Origin: Lacrimispora algidixylanolytica | GTDB taxonomy: Bacteria > Bacillota > Clostridia > Lachnospirales > Lachnospiraceae | Assembly (NCBI RefSeq): GCF_003609635.1 | Contig: NZ_MCIA01000019.1 | Span: 1-50,055, forward strand | Direction of reading: 5' to 3' | Length of the DNA: 50,055 bases | Shown here: positions 15,123 to 23,472 of the stretch, in pieces | Position numbering within the stretch: the first letter of the stretch is position 1 | How the letters are laid out: the number at the start of each line of letters is the position of its first letter | Notes under the pieces: model-generated | Databases searched by the model: none | What the model was told of the DNA's origin: nothing | Seen by the model: only the letters and a program-made list of their open reading frames with translations | Position numbers and translations under genes: made by a program

Positions 15123-16244
15123 ATGAAAATAGAGGATTTAAAGACCCCTTGTTATGTGGTAGATGAGGGGAAACTGGAAGATAATTTAAAGGTGTTAAAG
15201 CGGGTAAAGGAAAATACAGGCTGTACCATTCTCTTAGCCCAGAAGGCATTTTCCTGTTTTTCCCAATATCCTCTCATTGGAAAATATATTGATGGGACCA
15301 CAGCCAGCGGTCTTTTTGAAGCAAGGCTTGGGAAAGAGGAGATGGGACTTGAAAACCATGTGTTTTCCCCTGCCTACAAAGAAGAGGATGTAAAAGAGCT
15401 TGTTACGATCTGTGATCATATGATCTTTAACTCCTTTTCTCAACTTGAAAAATATAAGGATTACTTATCACAAGTAGACGTAGGCCTTCGAATCAATCCG
15501 GAATGTTCCACCCAGGAGGAGCACGCCATCTACGATCCTTGTGCACCGGGCTCCAGGCTTGGAGTTACTGCGGAGCATTTTAAGGAAGAGTGGTTGCCTT
15601 ATCTTTCTGGGCTTCACTTTCACACCTTATGTGAGCAGAATTCCGATGATTTAAAAAAGACCTTGGATGCGGTGGAAGAAAAATTTGGTAAGTATCTAAA
15701 AGGCCTTACCTGGTTGAACATGGGAGGCGGACATCACATCACCAGAGATGATTATGACCTTGAGCTTTTGGAATCCTGCATCAATCGCATGCAGGAGAAG
15801 TACGGAGTTCATGTTTATCTGGAGCCAGGAGAAGCGGTAGCATTAAACGCTGGATATCTGGTAACAGAGGTTATGGATGTAGTGGATAATGGAATTAAGA
15901 CCTTAATCCTTGATGCTTCTGCGTCCTGCCATATGCCAGATGTAATTGAGATGCCTTATAGGCCACCGTTGAAAGACAGCGGGGAACCGGGAGAAAAGCC
16001 ATATACCTACCGACTTTCTTCCTGTACCTGCCTTGCAGGAGATGTAATCGGGGATTATTCCTTTGATCAGCAGATAAAACCGGGAGACAAGCTTTATTTT
16101 ATGGACATGGCCATCTATTCCATGGTTAAGAACAACACCTTTAACGGGATGCCCCTTCCTTCCATTGCGAGTATGGATCAGAATGGGGAATGCCGTGTGA
16201 TCAAAGAATTTGGATACGAGGATTTTAAAAACAGGCTATCCTGA
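15123..16244 (+). CDS. nspC: Carboxynorspermidine/carboxyspermidine decarboxylase
   Basis: This PLP enzyme of the alanine-racemase fold removes the carboxyl group from carboxyspermidine to give spermidine. Lys41 in LLAQKAFS holds the cofactor; the glycine-rich phosphate loop NMGGGHH and the EPGEAV motif follow, and the C-terminal YSMVKNNTFNGMPLPS block is diagnostic of NspC-type decarboxylases. At 373 residues it is full length. It follows the dehydrogenase by three bases. Diaminopimelate decarboxylase is a distant relative, but the short length and C-terminal motif separate the two. Confidence 0.93.
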   Translation: MKIEDLKTPCYVVDEGKLEDNLKVLKRVKENTGCTILLAQKAFSCFSQYPLIGKYIDGTTASGLFEARLGKEEMGLENHVFSPAYKEEDVKELVTICDHMIFNSFSQLEKYKDYLSQVDVGLRINPECSTQEEHAIYDPCAPGSRLGVTAEHFKEEWLPYLSGLHFHTLCEQNSDDLKKTLDAVEEKFGKYLKGLTWLNMGGGHHITRDDYDLELLESCINRMQEKYGVHVYLEPGEAVALNAGYLVTEVMDVVDNGIKTLILDASASCHMPDVIEMPYRPPLKDSGEPGEKPYTYRLSSCTCLAGDVIGDYSFDQQIKPGDKLYFMDMAIYSMVKNNTFNGMPLPSIASMDQNGECRVIKEFGYEDFKNRLS

Positions 16245-16267
16245 GACCATAAAGTAAGAGGAAGATA

Positions 16268-17416
16268 ATGATGAAACGATTGACAAGCCTTCCGGCAGTG
16301 GACGGATACTCTATGCCGGGAGAATTTGAGCCTCACTGGGGCTGTGTCATGATCTGGCCCAAGAGGCCGGGTTCCTGGCCCTTTGGTGCTAGGGAGGCAA
16401 GAAAGGCCTTTGCAGAGATTGCAGAGGCCATTGCTGACAGTGAGCATGTGGTTATGCTGGCTGAAGCAGATGTGATAGATTCTGCCAGAGACTTGCTTAC
16501 TGACCGGATTCAGGTGGTCTTAATGGAGTCCGATGATGCGTGGGCAAGAGATACCGGGCCTACCTTTGTTGTGAACCATACAGGGCATGTCAGGGGCATA
16601 AACTGGCAGTTCAACGCCTGGGGCGGAGAAGTGGATGGCCTTTATGCAGACTGGAGAAAGGATGACCTTGTTGCGGGGAGATTTCTTGACGAGTTTGGAT
16701 ATGAGACATACGATGCCAGTCATTTTGTACTAGAGGGAGGTTCCATTCATTCCGATGGGCAAGGAACCATTCTAGTCACTGAAAGCTGTCTCTTAAGCCC
16801 AGGACGCAACCCTTCCATGACAAAACTTGAGATTGAAGAACAGCTTAAGAATTATCTGGGAGCAAAAAAGATTATCTGGTTGCCATATGGGATTTATCAA
16901 GATGAAACCAATGAACATGTGGACAATGTCTGTGCCTTTATCCGGCCGGGAGAAGTAATCTTAGCCTGGACGGATGACAAGGAAGATCCTCAGTATGAGA
17001 TGTCCTTAGCTGATTTAAATCGATTAGAGCAAGAGACAGATGCAAAGGGGAATCATTTTATCATTCATAAGCTTCCAATCCCGAAAAAGCCGGTATGTAT
17101 TAAGCCAGAGGAACTTTCTGGATATATCTTTGAACCAGGTGAAGATATAAGAGAAGCAGGAGAGCGACTCGCTGCAAGTTATGTAAATTTCTACATTTCA
17201 AACGGTGGAGTAATTGTACCTCAGTTTGGAGATGAACATGATGAGACAGCCCTTAAACTCTTAGGGGAATGTTTTCCAGAGCGAAAGATCTATCCCATAT
17301 ATGCAAGAGATATTATTGTAGGGGGAGGCAACATTCACTGCATCACCCAGCAGATTCCAGAAGGAGACGTGCATGAGAGAGGTAACAGTAGCAGCCGTTC
17401 AGATGAAATGCTGTGA
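16268..17416 (+). CDS. aguA: Agmatine deiminase
   Basis: Agmatine deiminase hydrolyses agmatine to N-carbamoylputrescine and ammonia. It belongs to the guanidine-modifying (pentein) fold. The catalytic cysteine is Cys358 in [11 protein letters not shown], and the [13 protein letters not shown] substrate motif lies near residue 95. At 382 residues it is slightly longer than usual: the frame runs 44 bases into the next gene and adds a serine- and arginine-rich tail after the conserved QQIP end. AGAGGAAG precedes the ATG pair at 16268/16271. The 44-base overlap with aguB suggests translational coupling. Confidence 0.93.
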   Translation: MMKRLTSLPAVDGYSMPGEFEPHWGCVMIWPKRPGSWPFGAREARKAFAEIAEAIADSEHVVMLAEADVIDSARDLLTDRIQVVLMESDDAWARDTGPTFVVNHTGHVRGINWQFNAWGGEVDGLYADWRKDDLVAGRFLDEFGYETYDASHFVLEGGSIHSDGQGTILVTESCLLSPGRNPSMTKLEIEEQLKNYLGAKKIIWLPYGIYQDETNEHVDNVCAFIRPGEVILAWTDDKEDPQYEMSLADLNRLEQETDAKGNHFIIHKLPIPKKPVCIKPEELSGYIFEPGEDIREAGERLAASYVNFYISNGGVIVPQFGDEHDETALKLLGECFPERKIYPIYARDIIVGGGNIHCITQQIPEGDVHERGNSSSRSDEML

Positions 17417-18254
17417 GGACATCAATGAAAACATGGCTAAGGCGGAGCATCTAGTCAGACAGGCAGCAGGAGAAGGTGCCAACGTGATTCTGCTTCCGGA
17501 GCTGTTTGAACGCCCTTATTTCTGTCAGGAAAGACAGTATGACTATTACGACTATGCGAGAACTGTGGAAGAAAATCTTGCCATCGCTCATTTTACACCA
17601 ATTGCCAAGGAGCTTTCTATCGTGCTTCCTATCAGTTTTTATGAGCGTTCCGGCAATACCATGTTTAACTCAGTGGCAGTTCTTGATGCAGACGGACGGA
17701 ATCTAGGCACTTATAGAAAGACCCATATTCCAGACGATCATTACTATCAGGAAAAGTTTTACTTTACACCCGGTGATACAGGCTTTCAAGTTTTCGATAC
17801 TTTATATGGTAAGATTGGAATTGGAATTTGTTGGGATCAGTGGTTTCCGGAGACAGCAAGATGTCTTGCCCTTTTGGGAGCTGAGGTCATCTTATATCCC
17901 ACAGCCATTGGAAGCGAGCCGATTCTGGAATGTGACAGCATGGAGCATTGGAGACGATGCATGCAGGGGCATTCAGCTTCTAACATTATTCCTGTGGTTG
18001 CCGCAAACCGAATTGGTGAAGAAAAGGTCACTGCCTGTGAGGAAAATGGTAATCAAGATTCTTCTCTTAAATTTTATGGTTCTTCCTTTTTAACAGATAG
18101 TACAGGTGATTTATTAAAATCTTTAGGCAGAGACGAAGAAGGGGTTATTTTAGAAACCTATGATTTCGATCAGATCGCTAAGGATAGAAGAAACTGGGGG
18201 CTGTTTCGGGACCGAAGACCAGATCAGTACAAGACTATTACTGAAAGATCATAA
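17373..18254 (+). CDS. aguB: N-carbamoylputrescine amidase
   Basis: This nitrilase-superfamily hydrolase converts N-carbamoylputrescine to putrescine, carbon dioxide and ammonia. The triad is complete: Glu43 in LLPELFE, Lys116 in YRKTHIPD and Cys153 in [10 protein letters not shown]. At 293 residues it has the family length. Its ATG lies inside aguA, with AAGGAG six bases before it. Together with speA and aguA it gives a full arginine-to-putrescine route, whose product feeds the carboxyspermidine enzymes upstream in the same operon. Confidence 0.95.
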   Translation: MREVTVAAVQMKCCEDINENMAKAEHLVRQAAGEGANVILLPELFERPYFCQERQYDYYDYARTVEENLAIAHFTPIAKELSIVLPISFYERSGNTMFNSVAVLDADGRNLGTYRKTHIPDDHYYQEKFYFTPGDTGFQVFDTLYGKIGIGICWDQWFPETARCLALLGAEVILYPTAIGSEPILECDSMEHWRRCMQGHSASNIIPVVAANRIGEEKVTACEENGNQDSSLKFYGSSFLTDSTGDLLKSLGRDEEGVILETYDFDQIAKDRRNWGLFRDRRPDQYKTITERS

Positions 18255-18325
18255 ACTCACTTTTTTGTTATGAGCCAGATTTGGATCCCAGTGTTAAAAA
18301 AGGCTTAAAGTTTTCATAAAAAAAG

Positions 18326-18371
18326 CACATTCCCCATATAGATTGTAATAATTAATAAATTGGGGAATGTG
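18326..18371. promoter_or_regulatory. Inverted repeat covering the ribosome binding site of the lipoprotein gene
   Basis: CACATTCCCCA (18326-18336) is the exact reverse complement of TGGGGAATGTG (18361-18371). The right arm contains the only ribosome binding site of the gene starting at 18374, so a folded mRNA would hide it. Read on the minus strand the same hairpin runs into seven T residues, like a terminator, but no minus-strand gene lies to its right. Confidence 0.5.
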
Positions 18372-18373
18372 TC

Positions 18374-18805
18374 ATGAAAAAACTGTTAATCAGAAGACGG
18401 CTGATCTGCCTCGGATTCGTACTGTTGGGATTGGTTGTGTTTACCTTAAGTGGATGCCTTGGAAAAGGGGATAGCGGAAAAAAAGTGAAGGATATGGAAT
18501 TTTCCGTAGTAGCAGATGCAGATATCCCTCAGGAATTAAGGGATATCATTACACAGAAGCAACAATCACCTTTTAAGCTGACCTACAGCGATGACCAGAA
18601 TCTATACATAGTAGTTGGATACGGACAGCAGCCAAGCGGAGGTTTTAGCATTGCCGTTAATGATCTGTTTCTGACAGATAATTCCATTGTTTTGAAGACG
18701 GAACTGATCGGTCCTTCAAAGGGTGAGAACGCTGGAACAGATGCTTCCTTTCCATTTATCGTTATGAAGACGGAGATGTCGGAGCTTCCAGTGGTGTTTC
18801 AGTAA
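18374..18805 (+). CDS. PrcB-type (PrcB_C domain) lipoprotein
   Basis: The N terminus has a basic stretch (KKLLIRRR), a hydrophobic segment and the lipobox LSGC, so the mature protein should be lipid-anchored outside the membrane. The remaining 110 residues match the PrcB C-terminal domain pattern (YIVVGYGQQPSGGFSI, then a strand ending in FPFIVMKTE). PrcB was described as a partner of a Treponema protease, but in Clostridia the domain is found in small stand-alone lipoproteins of unknown role. The gene is transcribed alone between the polyamine operon and cysE. Expression may depend on opening of the inverted repeat over its ribosome binding site. Confidence 0.75.
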   Translation: MKKLLIRRRLICLGFVLLGLVVFTLSGCLGKGDSGKKVKDMEFSVVADADIPQELRDIITQKQQSPFKLTYSDDQNLYIVVGYGQQPSGGFSIAVNDLFLTDNSIVLKTELIGPSKGENAGTDASFPFIVMKTEMSELPVVFQ

Positions 18806-18820
18806 GTAAGATAAAATGGT

Positions 18821-18858
18821 TAGCCGCTCTGCTTTTTGATTTGCAGAGTGGCTATTTT
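18821..18858 (+). terminator. Terminator of the lipoprotein gene
   Basis: TAGCCGCTCTGC pairs with GCAGAGTGGCTA (18821-18854, one C-T position forming a G-T pair), followed by TTTTAAAATTTTT. Confidence 0.7.
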
Positions 18859-18938
18859 AAAATTTTTCTTTTTTCTTGTACCGTCCTATGTTATACTACC
18901 TAATACAGAAGTTAACAGTAGGAGAAGAGGATGGTTAT

Positions 18939-19634
18939 ATGATATTAAAAGACATATGGCTTGATGTTAAGGCGGTTAAAGAACGGGACCCAGCAGCAAG
19001 AAATCCACTAGAAGTGCTGTTTTTGTATCAGGGAGTCCATGCGTTAATTTGGCATCGATTTGCACACTGGTTTTACTGTCATAAATTATTTTTCATTGCC
19101 AGACTCATTTCTCAGATGGCAAGGTTTTTTACGCTGATTGAGATTCATCCTGGAGCAGTGATGGGCCATGGGATTTTGATCGACCACGGATGCGGTGTGG
19201 TGATTGGAGAGACTGCTGTAGTTGGTGATAACTGTACGATCTACCAGGGCGTCACCTTAGGAGGCGTGGGACTTAATAAAGGAAAACGTCATCCGACCCT
19301 TGGAACCAACGTAACGGTAGGAGCAGGAGCTAAGATTCTTGGTTCCTTTCAAGTAGGAGATAATTGTACCATTGCAGCCAATGCGGTCCTTTTAAATCCT
19401 CTGGAAAACAACGTGACTGCAGTCGGTATTCCGGCACGTCCCATTAAGATCAGCGGTGTTCCAATTCCAAAAGAAGTAAAGGCAGAAGTGACCATGGAAT
19501 CTTATTGCCGTATGGAAGAACGGATCAGGGCAATGGAACAAACCATGACTGAGCTTCAAACAGAACTTTCTCACTATAAAAACAATGACTCAAATGAGAG
19601 CGGCAAAGAGGCTCTTTCTGACGCCGAAGAATAG
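18939..19634 (+). CDS. cysE: Serine O-acetyltransferase
   Basis: CysE makes O-acetylserine from serine and acetyl-CoA, committing carbon to cysteine synthesis. The N terminus is helical, and the left-handed beta-helix of hexapeptide repeats runs from about residue 70 to 165, with the catalytic histidine in DHGCGVVIGE and the acetyl-CoA loop GGVGLNKGKRHPT. The C-terminal 40 residues look like a coiled coil (MEERIRAMEQTMTELQTEL). The ATG at 18939 follows AGGAGAAGAGG; the frame extends upstream without a site. At 231 residues it fits the short, EpsC-like class. No cysK is adjacent. Confidence 0.92.
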   Translation: MILKDIWLDVKAVKERDPAARNPLEVLFLYQGVHALIWHRFAHWFYCHKLFFIARLISQMARFFTLIEIHPGAVMGHGILIDHGCGVVIGETAVVGDNCTIYQGVTLGGVGLNKGKRHPTLGTNVTVGAGAKILGSFQVGDNCTIAANAVLLNPLENNVTAVGIPARPIKISGVPIPKEVKAEVTMESYCRMEERIRAMEQTMTELQTELSHYKNNDSNESGKEALSDAEE

Positions 19635-19727
19635 AAGTCAATCATTAGGTATAAAAAAAGTATATTGGAACATGCACCTGCATAAACTTTCTTAAAGGAA
19701 TAAAGAAGGTAAGGCAGGTGCTGTTTT

Positions 19728-21299
19728 ATGTTGGAGCTATTGAAGAAAAACATACATATGAATCGTTGGAAAGGAAATGCCACATCCCAGTTAACTCTGG
19801 ATGATGATTTTATTGTTCCAGATACCATGGACGATGTGGAACAGATTATTTTAAGTGCCGGCGAAATCGTAATTGATTCCGTGAAAAACCAAACCGAGAG
19901 AGTCGCAGTCAGGGGCAAGCTTGATTTCACCATCCTCTACCGGGGAACAGAAGGCGGACTTCAGACCCTCTCCGGAAGCATCAGCTTTGAGGAGCCAATC
20001 AATGTACCTGGACTGGAAGAGCAAGACGTGATCCAGCTCTCCTGTGAACTTGAGGATTTGAATGCCGGAATTATTAACTCCAGAAAAATCAGTGTTAAGG
20101 CAATTGTAACACTGCAGGTTAAGGTGGAGACTGCCTATGATGTAGACGCTGCCGTAGAAGTGGACACGGGAAGCGGATATACAGACTGTCCTCAGGTGGA
20201 GGTGCTCCGCCGTAATGTGGATGTGGCTACCATTGCACTTCGTCATAAGGATACGTTCCGTATTAAGGAAAATATTACGCTTTCAGGAAACAAGCCAAAC
20301 ATCGATCACGTTTTATGGAGCGAGATGAGGCTTAGAGGTGTAACCACAAGACCAATGGCTGGTAAGATGATGCTTGATGGGGAATTAATGGTCTTTGTAA
20401 TCTATCAGGGAGAGGGAGAAGGTGCCCCAATCCAGTGGCTAGAGGAGAGTATTCCATTTTCCGGAGAGCTTGATGTGCCAGATGTAACCGATGATATGGT
20501 TCCATGTGTGACCGTACATATCATACATAAAGATATAGAGGCAAAACCGGATTCTGATGGGGAAATGCGGGAAATGGATGTGGATGCGGTTCTTGAACTT
20601 GATATGAAGCTTTACAGGGAAGAAAACATGGAACTGTTAAGCGATTTATATTCCACCAATCGAGAGCTGGCCCTGCAGACAGGAGAGGCATGTTTTGATA
20701 AGATTCTCACCAAAAACATGAGTAAATGCAAAATCGTAGAAAAGGTAGCTCTTGATAATGCGGACCGGATTCTTCAGATCTGTCACAGTGAGGGAACCGT
20801 TAAAATCGATGATACGGAAGTCAAGGAAGATGGCCTTCTTGTAGAAGGTGTGTTAGAGGTGCGGCTCCTTTACTTAACCTCTGATGATTCTCAGCCCATT
20901 CAGTCGGCCATAGAAGATGTTCCCTTCCACTATTTGATTGAGGCTCCTGGAATCAATGAGGATACCATCTGTCAGTTAAGCTCTGGCTTAGAGCAGTTAA
21001 GTGCAGTTATGATGGGCGGAGGTACCGTAGAAATTAAGGCTACCACATCCCTTGATCTACTTGCGTTACAGCCAATCTGCGAGCAGATTATTACAAGCGC
21101 TACGGATGCACCTATGGATTTAAATAAATTGCAAAAACTTCCAGGAATTGTAGGCTACATCGTTCAACCTGGTGATTCTTTATGGAACATTGCCAAAAAA
21201 TTTCATACCACCATTGATACCATTATGACTGCTAATGGTTTAACGGAAAAAGCCGTAAAACCCGGTGAACGCTTGATTTTAGTAAAAGAATTGTCTTAA
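19728..21299 (+). CDS. sipL: SipL-like spore coat morphogenesis protein (SPOCS/DUF3794 plus LysM)
   Basis: SipL of Clostridioides difficile binds SpoIVA and is needed for coat assembly around the forespore. This protein has the same plan: three repeated SPOCS/DUF3794-type beta-rich segments (about residues 30-115, 175-265 and 330-425) and one C-terminal LysM domain (about 472-520, containing QPGDSLWNIAKKF). The length of 523 residues is close to that of SipL. It has no signal peptide, as expected for a mother-cell protein. It is a single gene closed by a terminator. A related SPOCS-LysM paralogue cannot be ruled out, but the domain order supports SipL. Confidence 0.82.
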   Translation: MLELLKKNIHMNRWKGNATSQLTLDDDFIVPDTMDDVEQIILSAGEIVIDSVKNQTERVAVRGKLDFTILYRGTEGGLQTLSGSISFEEPINVPGLEEQDVIQLSCELEDLNAGIINSRKISVKAIVTLQVKVETAYDVDAAVEVDTGSGYTDCPQVEVLRRNVDVATIALRHKDTFRIKENITLSGNKPNIDHVLWSEMRLRGVTTRPMAGKMMLDGELMVFVIYQGEGEGAPIQWLEESIPFSGELDVPDVTDDMVPCVTVHIIHKDIEAKPDSDGEMREMDVDAVLELDMKLYREENMELLSDLYSTNRELALQTGEACFDKILTKNMSKCKIVEKVALDNADRILQICHSEGTVKIDDTEVKEDGLLVEGVLEVRLLYLTSDDSQPIQSAIEDVPFHYLIEAPGINEDTICQLSSGLEQLSAVMMGGGTVEIKATTSLDLLALQPICEQIITSATDAPMDLNKLQKLPGIVGYIVQPGDSLWNIAKKFHTTIDTIMTANGLTEKAVKPGERLILVKELS

Positions 21300-21305
21300 A
21301 TTGGA

Positions 21306-21345
21306 TTGCCAGGCAGTAATTGTATTATCTGCCTGGCAACTCTTT
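21306..21345 (+). terminator. Terminator of sipL
   Basis: TTGCCAGGCAG (21306-21316) pairs exactly with CTGCCTGGCAA (21329-21339), followed by CTCTTTGC. The stem starts seven bases past the stop. Confidence 0.7.
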
Positions 21346-21393
21346 GCAAGAAAACGAATGATTTTAAGATAAAAGGGTAAGATAAAAATAACA

Positions 21394-21423
21394 TTCACAT
21401 ATCGGTTTGTCCTGTTATATAAT
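21394..21423 (+). promoter_or_regulatory. Promoter of the GIY-YIG gene and its leader
   Basis: TTCACA (21394-21399) and a perfect TATAAT (21418-21423) are 18 bases apart. Transcription would begin near 21430, about 145 nt before the start codon. Confidence 0.6.
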
Positions 21424-21429
21424 ATACTA

Positions 21430-21560
21430 TAGCTGAGCTATGGTATCATACAGTCGATGGCGCCTAAACGCATCCAGCTGGTGCTGAAGATAGATGACAG
21501 GTTAGCCTGGGCGGTAGTGACGTGATTGCAAGGCGTTATTACCGTTTACATAAAAGTTTT
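21430..21560 (+). ncRNA. Structured 5' leader of the GIY-YIG gene (unassigned)
   Basis: The 130-nt leader is more GC-rich than its flanks and has no open frame. CGGTAGTGACG (21512-21522) pairs with CGTTATTACCG (21534-21544) through G-U pairs, and TAGCT/AGCTA forms a small hairpin at the 5' end. CATC/GATG and CAGGTTAGCCTGG elements lie between. The last stem ends about 30 nt before the start codon and lacks a T run. I do not recognise a riboswitch class. Confidence 0.4.
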
Positions 21561-21574
21561 GTACTGGAGTAAAC

Positions 21575-21850
21575 ATGAATTATACTTATATTTTGCGGTG
21601 TGCGGATGATACGCTCTACTGTGGATGGACAAACCATCTGGAAAAAAGAATTAAGGCTCATAATGAGGGCAAAGGTGCGAAATATACGAAGACAAGAAGA
21701 CCAGTTTCTCTGGCTTACTTTGAGGAGTTTGAGACGAAACAGGAAGCCATGAAAAGAGAAGCTGCCATAAAGAAGTTGTCTAGGAAGGACAAGCTAAATT
21801 TATTTGGTGAATTACATAAAAGTGACCGCCAGATCTCAGGAGAGAATTGA
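21575..21850 (+). CDS. GIY-YIG nuclease superfamily protein (UPF0213, YazA/YhbQ-like)
   Basis: This is a stand-alone GIY-YIG domain of 91 residues. The signature appears as YTYILRCADDTLYCGWT, the conserved arginine follows in LEKRIKAHNEG, and YTKTRRPVSLAYFEEF and the glutamate-containing EAMKREAAIKKL complete the domain. Members of the small UPF0213 family act on DNA (YhbQ has nuclease activity), but their cellular role is unclear. TGGAG precedes the ATG. Its stop codon lies inside the stem of a bidirectional terminator shared with the convergent hemolysin III gene. Confidence 0.9.
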   Translation: MNYTYILRCADDTLYCGWTNHLEKRIKAHNEGKGAKYTKTRRPVSLAYFEEFETKQEAMKREAAIKKLSRKDKLNLFGELHKSDRQISGEN

Positions 21851-21867
21851 GATCTGGCGGTCACTTT
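21819..21867. terminator. Bidirectional terminator between GIY-YIG and hemolysin III genes
   Basis: A perfect 19-bp inverted repeat (21819-21837 against 21849-21867) separates two convergent genes and contains the GIY-YIG stop codon. The arms carry AAA and TTT at their outer ends, so the RNA from either strand ends in a short U tract. Confidence 0.75.
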
Positions 21868-21870
21868 CAT

Positions 21871-22518
21871 CTATGCGACAAAACGATACATTAACATGTA
21901 ATGGCAGAAGCTTCCGCCCATGACAAAGAGATGAAATATCTCATGGGAACCAAAGCCTTTGTGTCTGGCGTTAAAGATAGGAAGCTTTAAGGCATAGATG
22001 ACTCCGCCCACGGTATAGATAATACCGCCTGCTAACAGCCAGCCAAATGCAGCAGGAGAAAGTGCCTGGGTAATCTTACTAAAGGCAAGGACACAGGCCC
22101 AGCCCATGGCAATATAGATGCAGGAAGAAAACCATTTGGGACACATAATAAACCAGGCCTTGATGATGATGCCAGTAAGTGCAATTCCCCACACGATTGC
22201 TAAAAGACTGTATCCGGTCTTATCCCCCAGCACGATTAAACACACTGGAGTATAGGTTCCTGCAATCAGGATAAAGATCATAAAATGATCGATTTTCTTA
22301 AGCAGCTTGTTAATCTTTGGTGAAATATCCAGGGTGTGATAAGTCGTACTGGCAGCGTAGAGTAAAACCATACTGGTTATAAACACGGTCAGGGCGGTGA
22401 TATGAAGTGCTCCCGCTGAGGATGCTTTGATCAGCAGAGGTGCAGCAGCAAAAAGAGCCAGTATCATAGCAATAAAATGAGTCAGTGCGCTAATGGGGTC
22501 TTTGATTTTTATGTTCAT
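21871..22518 (-). CDS. Hemolysin III / TrhA (PAQR) family membrane protein
   Basis: This is a seven-helix integral membrane protein of the PAQR superfamily, related to the YqfA/TrhA proteins that influence membrane fluidity. Conserved metal-site residues are visible: His in DPISALTHF, the STTYHTLD block at the second and third helices, and HEIFHLFVMGGSFCHY near the C terminus. At 215 residues it is full length. AAGGAGGAACTCTC precedes the ATG. The upstream region has a perfect palindrome TAGTATT-G-AATACTA (22557-22571) that could be an operator. Haemolytic activity is a historical name and should not be assumed. Confidence 0.9.
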   Translation of the reverse strand: MNIKIKDPISALTHFIAMILALFAAAPLLIKASSAGALHITALTVFITSMVLLYAASTTYHTLDISPKINKLLKKIDHFMIFILIAGTYTPVCLIVLGDKTGYSLLAIVWGIALTGIIIKAWFIMCPKWFSSCIYIAMGWACVLAFSKITQALSPAAFGWLLAGGIIYTVGGVIYALKLPIFNARHKGFGSHEIFHLFVMGGSFCHYMLMYRFVA

Positions 22519-22657
22519 GAGAGTTCCTCCTTATTAGTTGGTAAAAACGTGTGATGTAGTATTGAATACTATGTATGATATATTTATATACTATACACTC
22601 CCAAAAAGTAATTTGCAATACTTTTTTTGAATATCAAACTAATTATTTTAAAATAAT

Positions 22658-22686
22658 TTGCCATGTAAGAGCCTATCCAATATAAT
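22658..22686 (+). promoter_or_regulatory. Promoter of the nitroreductase-rluA unit
   Basis: TTGCCA (22658-22663) and TATAAT (22681-22686) are 17 bases apart, about 40 nt before the TTG start. Confidence 0.65.
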
Positions 22687-22727
22687 AGAAAAGAAAATCG
22701 TTGTATATTTGGAAAGGGTGGGTCATT

Positions 22728-23465
22728 TTGAATCAGACAATCAAAGAACTTATGGAACGAAAATCGGTGCGGGTATACGAGGATAGGGCAATTGAAGCGG
22801 AGAAGAAATCAATCATTATAGAAGCTGCACTCCAAGCACCCACCGCCGGGAAAATGACTCTATACTCCATCATCGATGTAACAGACCAGAAACTAAAGGA
22901 ACGGTTGGTAGAAACGTGTGATAACCAACCTTTTATTGCAAAAGCTCCTCTTGTCCTTGTATTTGTAGCAGATGATCAGAAGTGGTATGATTTGTTTTGC
23001 CACCATGTAGAAAGGGTCAGACATCCCCAGATGGGAGATCTATTACTAGCAGTGGACGATACCTTAATTGCTGCTCAGAATGCAGTAATCGCCGCTGAGT
23101 CTATGGGTATTGGTTCTTGTTATATTGGAGATATTATAGAAAACTATGAGATACACAAAGAGCTTTTTGGGCTGCCTAAGTATGCAGTGCCTGTGGCAAT
23201 GGTTGTATTTGGTTACCCAACAAAGCAGCAGATGGAAAGGGTGAAACCCAAGCGTCCCCGCAAAGAAGGGGTCGTTTTTGAAAATACATACCGCCATCTA
23301 AGCCCGGAAGAATTCATAGAAGAGCTTGCATACAGTGAGGGAGAAAAAGAGGATTTTTCCGCGTGGGTAAACGCTTTTTGTAAAAGAAAATGGAATTCCG
23401 ATTTCAGTATGGAGATGAGCCGTTCGGTAAAAGCCATGATGGAATCTTGGGAGAAAGAGGATTAA
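22728..23465 (+). CDS. Nitroreductase family FMN oxidoreductase
   Basis: This is an FMN-dependent NAD(P)H oxidoreductase of the nitroreductase fold. The N terminus carries the FMN-binding RKSVRVYEDR block, APTAGKM is the second phosphate contact, and AAQNAVIAAESMGIGSCYIG is the central helix-loop of the NfsA/NfrA branch. The TTG at 22728 follows AAGGGTGGG at good spacing; the frame continues to an earlier TTG without a site. At 245 residues it matches NfsA-type enzymes. The C-terminal 60 residues are charged and extend the usual fold. The native substrate (quinone, flavin or nitro compound) is unknown. Confidence 0.85.
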   Translation: MNQTIKELMERKSVRVYEDRAIEAEKKSIIIEAALQAPTAGKMTLYSIIDVTDQKLKERLVETCDNQPFIAKAPLVLVFVADDQKWYDLFCHHVERVRHPQMGDLLLAVDDTLIAAQNAVIAAESMGIGSCYIGDIIENYEIHKELFGLPKYAVPVAMVVFGYPTKQQMERVKPKRPRKEGVVFENTYRHLSPEEFIEELAYSEGEKEDFSAWVNAFCKRKWNSDFSMEMSRSVKAMMESWEKED

Positions 23466-23472
23466 ATTAATT

